From assembly GCA_021772705.1 (NCBI GenBank), contig JAJFLN010000854.1, positions 1 to 7,856 on the forward strand: DNA of 7,856 bases. The letters are read 5' to 3'. The notes under the pieces are model-generated. The model saw only the letters and a list, made by a program, of their open reading frames with translations. It was not told where the DNA came from and made no database searches. Both the position numbers and the translations under genes were made by a program. This document shows positions 1 through 5,655 of the stretch, piece by piece. The DNA is from Candidatus Cloacimonadota bacterium (GTDB lineage Bacteria > Muiribacteriota > UBA6191 > JACPRK01). The first letter of the stretch is position 1. Every line of letters starts with the position of its first letter.

Positions 1-725
1 CCGGCAGCGGCAAGACGACAGCCGCCTACGGCTGTCTCAGAGAGATCAGCAACCGGCACGTGTCGGTCTTCACCGTCGAGGACCCCATCGAGTACACCAA
101 CGATCAGTACTATCAGGTACAGGTTCACGAGAAGATTGGCCTCAGTTTCGCCAGGGTTCTGAGGGCCATCCTGCGCCAGGACCCTGACGTGATTCTCGTC
201 GGCGAGATCCGGGATGCCGAGACGGCCCAGATCGGCGCCACGGCAGCCATGATTGGCCGCCTGGTGCTGTCCACACTCCACACCAATGACGCCCCGGGGA
301 CCATCAATCGTCTCGCCGATCTGGGAGTGGCCCGTTACGCCATCGCCTCGGCCCTCCGAGGCGCCCTGGCCATCCGCCTGCTCAGAAGACTCTGCCAGAC
401 GTGCAAGCAAACCGTGGCCTCGGACTCCGACGAGTTGAAGGCCGCCCGAGACGTGTACTTGCTGAACGAGGGTCAGGCCTGCCGGCCCGTGGGCTGCCTC
501 GATTGCGACCAGACTGGCTTCGACGGCCGGGTACCCGTGGCGGAGGTCATGGAGATGGATCCCCGCCTCGGCGACGCCGTCCTGTCGGGCCAATCAGCCT
601 TCGAGATCCGGAAGACGGCTCTGGAGAGCGGATTCCAGCCCCTCCTGGTCGACGGCTGGCGCCGAGTCCTGACAGGGGAGACCTCCGAGCGGGAGGTCAT
701 CCGGCAGCTCGGCAGCGTATTCTGA
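1..725 (+). CDS. GspE/PilB-family secretion or pilus assembly ATPase, C-terminal part (5' truncated by window edge)
   Basis: This is the hexameric cytoplasmic ATPase that powers type II secretion or type IV pilus extension. The frame is open from base 3, and the first visible residues, GSGKTT, are the end of the Walker A P-loop, so the N-terminal half lies outside the window. About 240 residues remain. In order they show an Asp box (TVEDPIEY, from about base 72), a Walker B region (DPDVILVGEIRD, about 180-215), a His box (STLHTNDA, about 270-293), and a tetracysteine zinc motif of two CxxC pairs (CQTC from base 393, CLDC about 495-506). It ends with the usual C-terminal helices and a TGA at 723-725. 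The zinc motif separates GspE/PilB from PilT. One oddity is IGR just before the LVLSTLHT strand, where the family usually has TGH. GspE and PilB cannot be told apart without the N-terminus or neighbours. The gene converges on the minus-strand operon and appears functionally unrelated to it. Confidence 0.96.
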   Translation, partial: GSGKTTAAYGCLREISNRHVSVFTVEDPIEYTNDQYYQVQVHEKIGLSFARVLRAILRQDPDVILVGEIRDAETAQIGATAAMIGRLVLSTLHTNDAPGTINRLADLGVARYAIASALRGALAIRLLRRLCQTCKQTVASDSDELKAARDVYLLNEGQACRPVGCLDCDQTGFDGRVPVAEVMEMDPRLGDAVLSGQSAFEIRKTALESGFQPLLVDGWRRVLTGETSEREVIRQLGSVF

Positions 726-754
726 TCCTCCCCTTCGCCGCCGGTGCTGAAACA
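726..754. other. 29-bp convergent intergenic gap
   Basis: This gap separates the stop codon of the plus-strand ATPase gene from the stop codon of the last minus-strand operon gene. I see no convincing GC-rich hairpin followed by a T-run on either strand. Any terminator is therefore either Rho-type or placed inside the opposing coding sequence. Confidence 0.6.
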
Positions 755-1405
755 TCAGGACTCCCGGCTCGCCCCCGAGGCAGCTCGTCCCAGCCAGGGC
801 AGCCTGGGGAAGTATCGTCCTGTACGACACATGAGTTCCCCGTATTCCCGGGGACGACAGGCAAGCCAGAAGTCTTCTTCCAGCGCCGTCTCGCATCGCA
901 CGGCAAAGGCGGCAAGCACCATGAGGGGGACCGTCAGCAGGTTCGGTGTCATCAGAGCGAGACCGAGGAAATAGCAGATCATCCCGCCGTTGATGGGGTG
1001 CCGGACGTGCCGGAATATGCCGTGATCGATCAGCTCCTGCGGCTCGTCGGCGATGCCCATCCGCCACGAAAGTCCCAGAGTCAGGTTGCCGGCGGTGACA
1101 AGCAGGCATGAGATCAACAGGCTCGACGCTCCGGCCACGTGCCGTACATCGGGCCAGGCCTCCAGGTGGGGCAAGGACCGCCACCAGCCCTCGTTCCAGA
1201 TGAAGAGGACCACGAAGACGACCCAGGACAGGAGCCCGAGGCCGATGGCGTCCTCGACCAGCCGGCGAATGAGAGGCCGGTCCTTGCTGGTCATGGAAGT
1301 GATCGGCGAGTGTCCCAGTCGCTTCCACTGCCTCAGTGTCTGGACAAGAACGAAGAGCCCGACATAGATGCCGGCGCCCCCCACGATCAACTGAGCTGAA
1401 CTCAT
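755..1405 (-). CDS. Isoprenylcysteine carboxyl methyltransferase-like (ICMT/PEMT-type) integral membrane methyltransferase
   Basis: This 216-aa membrane protein resembles the ICMT/phospholipid N-methyltransferase superfamily, which transfers a methyl group from S-adenosylmethionine to lipid-like substrates in the membrane. Hydrophobic segments lie at about residues 5-24, 52-70, 90-111 and 141-169. The family signature follows: LSWRMGI (112-117 region), GIFRHVRHP (129-137), the acidic pair E176-E177, a tyrosine at 188 (REYGE) and RYFP at 197-200. In the family this region forms the SAM pocket. The ATG at 1403-1405 is preceded by AAGG with an 8-nt spacer. It is the last gene of the minus-strand operon, 22 bp after the radical SAM gene, so a lipid or acyl-chain substrate is plausible. 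The substrate cannot be read from sequence; this family includes many bacterial members of unknown role. It could methylate a carboxylate, an amine or a thiol, or act on a quinone-like lipid. Confidence 0.85.
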   Translation of the reverse strand: MSSAQLIVGGAGIYVGLFVLVQTLRQWKRLGHSPITSMTSKDRPLIRRLVEDAIGLGLLSWVVFVVLFIWNEGWWRSLPHLEAWPDVRHVAGASSLLISCLLVTAGNLTLGLSWRMGIADEPQELIDHGIFRHVRHPINGGMICYFLGLALMTPNLLTVPLMVLAAFAVRCETALEEDFWLACRPREYGELMCRTGRYFPRLPWLGRAASGASRES

Positions 1406-1427
1406 CGGGATCGCCTTGCTCCGAAGC

Positions 1428-2897
1428 TCACGCCAGGCCGGGGATCGTCCGGCGTTTCACGAGTCTGCGATATTGAAGATTGGCGACAAAGGCTAGCATG
1501 GGGTTGATCCAACCCTGGTTGCGCCGGCCATACACCCGGCGCCAGATACCCCGCCAGGAATAGACACGATCCATGAGGGTCCAGTAGCTGGCCAGCAGCT
1601 CCTCCGGTGTGAAGTGGACCGGCTGGAAACCGACGCTGGCGCCGCCGATGCGAGTATAGTCCTCACTCAGGAGCCGTCCGGAGCTCTTGAAGTCGCTCCA
1701 GACCGGCGTGCCTGGAATGGGGGCGTAGATGTAACACCGCACGATGGGGATTCCCTGATCGACGATGAAGTCGGCCAGGGCATCTATAGTCTCCGGAGTG
1801 TCGTGGTCCAGTCCGATGATGAACTCCGCCGACTGCATCAGGCCCGTCTCCCGGATCGCGCTGATCTGTGAGATGTATTCCGAGGCCTTGTAGAAACCCT
1901 TGGCCACCTTGCGAAGACTCTTCTGCTCCAGCGACTCCAGGCCGAAGCAGAGAGTGATACAGCCGCTCTGGACCGCTTCCCTCAACAGGTTCTCCTCCTT
2001 CAGGATATCCAGAGTGGACTGGCTGACCCACCGGACACCCAGGGGCTCGATGGCCCGGAACAGCTCCCGGGAGAAAGCCCGGTCCCCGGCGATGTTGTCG
2101 TCGAGGAAGAAGAAGTTGTTGCAGCCCAGCTCTTGCACAGACCTGACGTCCCTGACAATCTGGTCCACCGGTCGCGGCGTGTAGGCTCCCTGGGACAGAG
2201 CGTTGATCGTGCAGAACCGGCACCTGTAGGGACATCCCCGGGCAATCTGAACGGGAATCAGTGGACCCACGTGGGGCTTCCCGAGCAGCAGGTCGTAGCG
2301 CGGCAGGGGCATGTTGCCCACGGGATGCTTCGACAGCTCCTCATACCGGCTCCGGGGCTTCCGGGCCTCGAAGTCGCTGATAAACTGGGGCCAGACCTCC
2401 TCCGCATCCCCCACGAACAAGGTGTCGCAGTGATCCTGAACCCAGTCGGGAATCAGGGAACTCATGGTTCCGCCAATGACGACATGCCTTCCCCGGTTCC
2501 GGAACTCCCGGGCCAGCTCCCGGGCCCGCCAGAGCGAGTGACCCATGTTCGTCATGGCCACCAGATCGGCATCGGTATCGAAGGGGACCTCTTCGCACGT
2601 CTCGTAACAGATCTCCACGTCCCAGTTCGGCGGCGTCAAGGCCGCCAGGAGGGGCAGGGTCAGGGCCGGGGAGTTGACCCGCTTCTCCTTGTACAGCGTC
2701 CCGTCCTCTTGTCGAGTGGTGGGATGGACAAACAGCACCTTGTGGGTCTTCGGAGTCGTCAGATAGTCCGGGTAGTGCCGCGCCAGAAAGCGATTCGCCA
2801 GGGAAGAGGCGCGACACCGGATCCAGGCTGGCCGGCCGGCCATACCAAGAAGCGCCAACAGGGCGGCGAACAGAAGCGCCTGAATGGTCCAGCTCAC
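1428..2897 (-). CDS. Membrane-anchored cobalamin-type (B12-binding) radical SAM protein
   Basis: This 489-aa protein has the layout of class B (cobalamin-dependent) radical SAM enzymes, which use a [4Fe-4S] cluster and SAM to act on unreactive carbons. A hydrophobic stretch at residues 6-20 looks like an N-terminal membrane anchor. Residues about 52-180 resemble a B12-binding Rossmann-like domain (IGGTMSSLIPD at 141-151 and FVGDAEEVW at 161-169), although the classical DxHxxG cobalamin loop is not visible. The cluster motif CxxxCxxC is C222, C226 and C229, followed by FFFLDDN (262-268), GLES (319-322) and the APIPGTP segment (392-398). The GTG start at 2897 overlaps the previous stop as GTGA and has AGAGG 7 nt upstream. 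The C-terminal half resembles hopanoid-methylase (HpnP-like) and related lipid-acting members, but no squalene or hopene gene is present. It is clearly paralogous to the truncated radical SAM protein at the right edge. The substrate is unknown. Confidence 0.92.
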   Translation of the reverse strand: MSWTIQALLFAALLALLGMAGRPAWIRCRASSLANRFLARHYPDYLTTPKTHKVLFVHPTTRQEDGTLYKEKRVNSPALTLPLLAALTPPNWDVEICYETCEEVPFDTDADLVAMTNMGHSLWRARELAREFRNRGRHVVIGGTMSSLIPDWVQDHCDTLFVGDAEEVWPQFISDFEARKPRSRYEELSKHPVGNMPLPRYDLLLGKPHVGPLIPVQIARGCPYRCRFCTINALSQGAYTPRPVDQIVRDVRSVQELGCNNFFFLDDNIAGDRAFSRELFRAIEPLGVRWVSQSTLDILKEENLLREAVQSGCITLCFGLESLEQKSLRKVAKGFYKASEYISQISAIRETGLMQSAEFIIGLDHDTPETIDALADFIVDQGIPIVRCYIYAPIPGTPVWSDFKSSGRLLSEDYTRIGGASVGFQPVHFTPEELLASYWTLMDRVYSWRGIWRRVYGRRNQGWINPMLAFVANLQYRRLVKRRTIPGLA

Positions 2898-2909
2898 GAC
2901 CGAACCTCT
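2894..2909 (-). promoter_or_regulatory. Translational coupling site with Shine-Dalgarno, desaturase to radical SAM gene
   Basis: The stop of the delta-9-type desaturase and the GTG start of the next gene share four bases (GTGA, 2894-2897). AGAGG at 2905-2909 sits 7 nt upstream and supports the GTG as the true start. The arrangement implies coupled translation. Confidence 0.8.
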
Positions 2910-3817
2910 TTCCCCGCCGGAAGCTTAATCTGTTCCTCGGAGGCGAACAGAGGCAGGCGAGGGCGGCTGAGACCGAGAGCCTCGCGCCATCCGTCGGGTT
3001 TGCGGCCTTCTCTGGTCTGTTGCTCTGATGGGAGCTTCACGTTGCTCACCAGACCCGCCCTCTCCAGAAGCCGAATGACCATCCAGGTCATGTCCAGTTG
3101 CCACCAACGCAAGCCATGACGGGCGCTGCTGGGGAAGGCGTGATGGTTGTTGTGCCACCCTTCAACAAAGCTGACCAGGGCGGTCCAGCCACAGTTGGTG
3201 GAACGATCGCCCGTATCGTAGGCCTGGAAGCCGAAACAGTGGCCGGCGGAGTTGACGAACCAGGTCATGTGAACTGTGAAGACGAGCCGAACAAAGACCC
3301 CCCACAGGACGCCGGTCCAGCCTGCCAGGAACCAACAGAACAGGATCCAGGCTGCCACGATGACCGGATAGCACAGGCGAATCCCCCGGTAGAATGGATC
3401 GTTCTGGAGATCCGGCGAGTACTTCTTCAACCGGTCCTGGGTCACGCAGGGGAAGTAGTGCTGGTCGATCCAGCTCATGTGAGAGAACCAGAATCCCCTG
3501 CTCGCGTTGTGCGGGTCCCCTTCCCGGTCGGAGAACCTGTGATGCTGCCGATGGACGGCGGTCCACTCGATGGGATCGCCCTGCAATGCCAGCAGCCCCA
3601 ACACCGCCAGGGACCTCTCGAGCCAGCGAGGCGCTTCAAAGGCGCGGTGGGTCAGTAGCCGGTGATACCCGAGGGTGATCCCCAGACAACCAAACATGAA
3701 GTGCATGAGCAGCAGGGCAAGGACGGCCAGCAGGCTCAGATGCATCCAGATCGCCCAGAGAGCGATGCCGTGAGAGACGATCAGGAACAGGTAGTGCGGT
3801 CGAGTCGGAATCTTCAT
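2894..3817 (-). CDS. Delta-9-type acyl-CoA/acyl-lipid desaturase (stearoyl-CoA desaturase family)
   Basis: This 307-aa membrane diiron enzyme introduces a cis double bond into a fatty acyl chain using O2 and electrons from a ferredoxin or cytochrome b5-type donor. All three histidine boxes are present: HRLLTH (H52, H57), HRQHH (H89, H92, H93) and HNNHH (H222, H225, H226, in VEGWHNNHHAFP). Additional family residues are WFVNSAGH (186-193) and the DPHN motif (101-104). Hydrophobic segments lie at about 10-50, 64-79, 149-167 and 170-185. Length and order match bacterial DesC/Ole1-type desaturases without a fused cytochrome b5. One small deviation is VEGWHNNHH where GEGWHNNHH is usual. The tail (about 265-307) is polar and poorly conserved. 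The ATG at 3817 overlaps the preceding gene by ATGA. The Shine-Dalgarno is weak, so translation probably depends on coupling. Regiospecificity and the carrier (CoA, ACP or lipid) cannot be assigned from sequence. Confidence 0.95.
   Translation of the reverse strand: MKIPTRPHYLFLIVSHGIALWAIWMHLSLLAVLALLLMHFMFGCLGITLGYHRLLTHRAFEAPRWLERSLAVLGLLALQGDPIEWTAVHRQHHRFSDREGDPHNASRGFWFSHMSWIDQHYFPCVTQDRLKKYSPDLQNDPFYRGIRLCYPVIVAAWILFCWFLAGWTGVLWGVFVRLVFTVHMTWFVNSAGHCFGFQAYDTGDRSTNCGWTALVSFVEGWHNNHHAFPSSARHGLRWWQLDMTWMVIRLLERAGLVSNVKLPSEQQTREGRKPDGWREALGLSRPRLPLFASEEQIKLPAGKEVRS
3814..3817 (-). promoter_or_regulatory. ATGA stop/start overlap between the two desaturase genes
   Basis: The TGA of the upstream membrane desaturase (3814-3816) overlaps the ATG of the delta-9-type desaturase (3815-3817). 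There is only a weak GGCGG-like ribosome site about 7 nt upstream. This suggests translational coupling and coordinated amounts of the two desaturases. Confidence 0.8.
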
Positions 3818-4842
3818 CGCTGCACCGCCGGCGAGCCTTCCACCCTATCGGCCGACGTCTTGAACTGACCGGGGCGGTACTCGACGCCTGTCACCAGAGA
3901 CCGAACCCAGACGAGGGCGTTCTTCCAGTAGAGACGGTACATCTGGAGATGAAGGCGGCCGAATCCCCGGGTGATGCCTCGATAGCCCCCCTGTTGCATC
4001 AACAGCTGATGAATCCGTTTCATCCGGTACCAGGGCACCTGGGGAGCGATGTGGTGTTCGACGTGATAGCCGCCGTTGGCCGTCAGGACATCGAAGAGGT
4101 TGTCAGAGGTGACGGTCCGGGTGTTGCACAGCTTGCAGTCCGTGTACATTTCGACACCGGCGTGACTGAGGGCCAGCACCATCGTCGTCAGCCAGAGTCC
4201 CAGCACGTAGGTCCCGAGGAAGAAGAGATAGGCCCCCTCGCCAGCCAGCAAGGTCAGGACCCGGTGGAACGCCAGGTGATAGCCCACCAGAAACAGCATG
4301 GCCCAGCGGATCTTGTGCCGCTCGGAGCTGCGATAGACCTTGGGTTGGAAGCCAATGCCTCCCAGCCAGCTGGGGACGATGACCAGAGCTGGAAAGCCTA
4401 GGGGAAGCAACACGAAGAGACTGTAGGTGCCGAGCCCGACGGTGCTGGCAAACTTGGGGCTGTCGCCAGAGGGGTCCTCGTCGAAGCCGGTGTACTTGTG
4501 ATGCCCCCAGTGCATTACCCGAAAGCCGAAGTAGTTCGTGAAGGAGTGGGCGAACATCCAGAGGCCCATGAACGCATTCAGATAGGGATTCCGGCTGTAG
4601 GCGTTGTGGCCGGCATCGTGACCCAGGAAGGCCATCAGCACATGGCAGTATCCACCCAGGAGCAGGGAAATCACGACGACCGGCCAGGACCCGTCGACAC
4701 CAGCCATGATGCACGCCATCAGCAGGGCAAACACGAGGTAGGGAACAGCCTGTCCCCACCAGGCCGGTTCTGCCAGCCTCTCCCGGCCCGCCTGCTCCGC
4801 CACGGCCTTGACTATCTCGTGACAGCGTCTGTGATCATCCAC
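3814..4842 (-). CDS. Membrane fatty acid desaturase (FA_desaturase family, acyl-lipid/delta-12-like)
   Basis: With the GTG start at 4840-4842 this is a 342-aa membrane diiron desaturase. The three histidine boxes are HDAGH (H75, H79), HWGHH (H111, H114, H115) and HVEHH (H260, H263, H264). Membrane segments are visible at about 33-50, 53-73, 140-160, 181-200 and 203-226. A CKLC pair (residues 236-239) lies before the third box. This histidine pattern belongs to the acyl-lipid/omega-type family, distinct from the stearoyl-CoA type encoded next door. No cytochrome b5 domain is fused. Start choice: the frame is open to another GTG at 4881 (355 aa), but the GTG at 4842 has AAAGGGAG at 4853-4860 with a 10-nt spacer and overlaps the preceding stop by 8 bp. 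The longer form would overlap by 47 bp and has a poorly spaced ribosome site. It could also act as a hydroxylase, ketolase or acetylenase, since these share the fold. A desaturase is the default. Confidence 0.93.
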   Translation of the reverse strand: MDDHRRCHEIVKAVAEQAGRERLAEPAWWGQAVPYLVFALLMACIMAGVDGSWPVVVISLLLGGYCHVLMAFLGHDAGHNAYSRNPYLNAFMGLWMFAHSFTNYFGFRVMHWGHHKYTGFDEDPSGDSPKFASTVGLGTYSLFVLLPLGFPALVIVPSWLGGIGFQPKVYRSSERHKIRWAMLFLVGYHLAFHRVLTLLAGEGAYLFFLGTYVLGLWLTTMVLALSHAGVEMYTDCKLCNTRTVTSDNLFDVLTANGGYHVEHHIAPQVPWYRMKRIHQLLMQQGGYRGITRGFGRLHLQMYRLYWKNALVWVRSLVTGVEYRPGQFKTSADRVEGSPAVQR

Positions 4843-4860
4843 CGGAACCGGTCTCCCTTT
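4835..4860 (-). promoter_or_regulatory. Overlapping stop/start with Shine-Dalgarno, ferritin-like gene to desaturase
   Basis: The end of the ferritin-like gene reads GTGGATGA. The GTG (4842-4840) opens the desaturase frame and the TGA (4837-4835) closes the ferritin-like frame. AAAGGGAG at 4853-4860 is a good ribosome site for this GTG. An ATG also overlaps the stop here but opens a frame that ends after eight codons. Confidence 0.65.
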
Positions 4861-5632
4861 CCGTTTCCGGGAGGGTCCCACAACCCTGCCGTTCCGGATT
4901 CAGGTCTTCCAGTCCTGGAGAACCCTCCCGAAGCATGGCAGGCAGGGCATCCTGGGCGCAACGGTAGGCGGCGGGTCCCGCGAGACGTACCAGCCACGAC
5001 GGAAGCAAGAACAGGCTCCCGGAGGGGATCAGCCGTCGGCACTTTGAGCGGTAGTAGAGGTAGCACATCATGCTCTCCACCCGAGGATCCAGACCGATTC
5101 CGGCAAAGCAGCCGCCGAGTCGGGATGTCTCCTGAAGATCGGCCAGCAACAGGACCATCTGGGTTCCGATACAGCGGAACCTCTGCCGGCCCGACAGGGC
5201 GGCGAGCTCGACCTCCAGCAGGTCCGTCAGGAACTCGATGTGCTTCACCTCGTCGGACAGAACGGACCGCAACACCTGCCTGGCCTCGTCGCCGACGGGG
5301 GTGGCCAACAATCGCCGGATCAGGAAGTCCCCCATGATGTCGCCTCCCAGCAGGCCCAGGAGCTTGGCGGATTTCTGGGTGCTCTCCACCAGGGTCCGCT
5401 CCATCCTTCGCAGGTAAGGGGACGGGGGCTCCAGCTCACCGTGCAAACGGGTCAGCTGCTTGCAGACCGCGACGTGCCGGCCCTCCTCCCGTCGCTGGGT
5501 TTCGGCGAACGCCTTCTCCTCCGGGGTGGAGGCGATCTGGCAGTACTGTTCCGACAGGGCGAAACCGATCCGCTCCATGTGATGGATCGCCGAGAATATC
5601 CGCCGGTAGGCTTGCCGTGGTTCCTCGCCCAC
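4835..5632 (-). CDS. Ferritin-like (diiron) domain protein, probable oxygenase or oxidase
   Basis: This 265-aa, mostly helical soluble protein shows a four-helix-bundle diiron pattern. Two ExxH motifs are clear: E50/H53 (REEGRH) and E128/H131 (SDEVKH). Helix 1 offers E20 and helix 3 offers D98 (GGDIMGD). The spacing of about 30, 48 and 30 residues fits the E-ExxH-E/D-ExxH ligand plan of ferritin-like, COQ7-like and MiaE-like enzymes. If D98 is the third ligand it is an Asp where Glu is more usual. The GTG at 5632 has AGAGGAG 5 nt upstream. The C-terminal about 85 residues carry several cysteines and a hydrophobic patch (SGSLFLLPSWLV) and match nothing I recognise; the last 30 residues look disordered. 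Its place between a radical SAM gene and two desaturases suggests an O2-using step on the same substrate, or iron/oxygen protection of the pathway. Exact activity is unknown. Confidence 0.75.
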   Translation of the reverse strand: MGEEPRQAYRRIFSAIHHMERIGFALSEQYCQIASTPEEKAFAETQRREEGRHVAVCKQLTRLHGELEPPSPYLRRMERTLVESTQKSAKLLGLLGGDIMGDFLIRRLLATPVGDEARQVLRSVLSDEVKHIEFLTDLLEVELAALSGRQRFRCIGTQMVLLLADLQETSRLGGCFAGIGLDPRVESMMCYLYYRSKCRRLIPSGSLFLLPSWLVRLAGPAAYRCAQDALPAMLREGSPGLEDLNPERQGCGTLPETERETGSGG

Positions 5633-5637
5633 CGCTG

Positions 5638-5644
5638 CTCCTCT
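5638..5644 (-). promoter_or_regulatory. Strong Shine-Dalgarno for the ferritin-like gene
   Basis: AGAGGAG on the minus strand lies 5 nt before the GTG at 5630-5632, inside the 23-bp gap after the radical SAM gene. It fixes the GTG as the start. Confidence 0.75.
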
Positions 5645-5655
5645 TTCCGGGCCCC

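Noticed and set aside
793..815. Possible hairpin (CCCAG...CTGGG) as a transcription terminator for the ATPase gene
   Set aside because: The stem is five base pairs with no T-run, and it lies inside the coding region of the methyltransferase-like gene.
594..1328. 244-codon minus-strand frame overlapping the methyltransferase-like gene
   Set aside because: It is an out-of-frame shadow of the ICMT-like gene running into the ATPase gene. The motif RHVRHP and the membrane segments are in the other frame.
2133..3119. 328-codon plus-strand open frame
   Set aside because: It is antisense to the second radical SAM gene and the desaturase gene. The translation is low in hydrophobic structure and has no motif, and it crosses a real gene junction.
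4843..4881. Upstream GTG (4881) as the start of the membrane desaturase
   Set aside because: It would add 13 basic residues and overlap the ferritin-like gene by 47 bp, with a badly spaced ribosome site. The GTG at 4842 has a better one. It is not fully excluded.
4498..5337. 279-codon plus-strand open frame across the desaturase and ferritin-like genes
   Set aside because: It has an Arg/Pro/Gly/Ser-rich composition and no domain, and it is antisense to two genes with clear metal-binding motifs.
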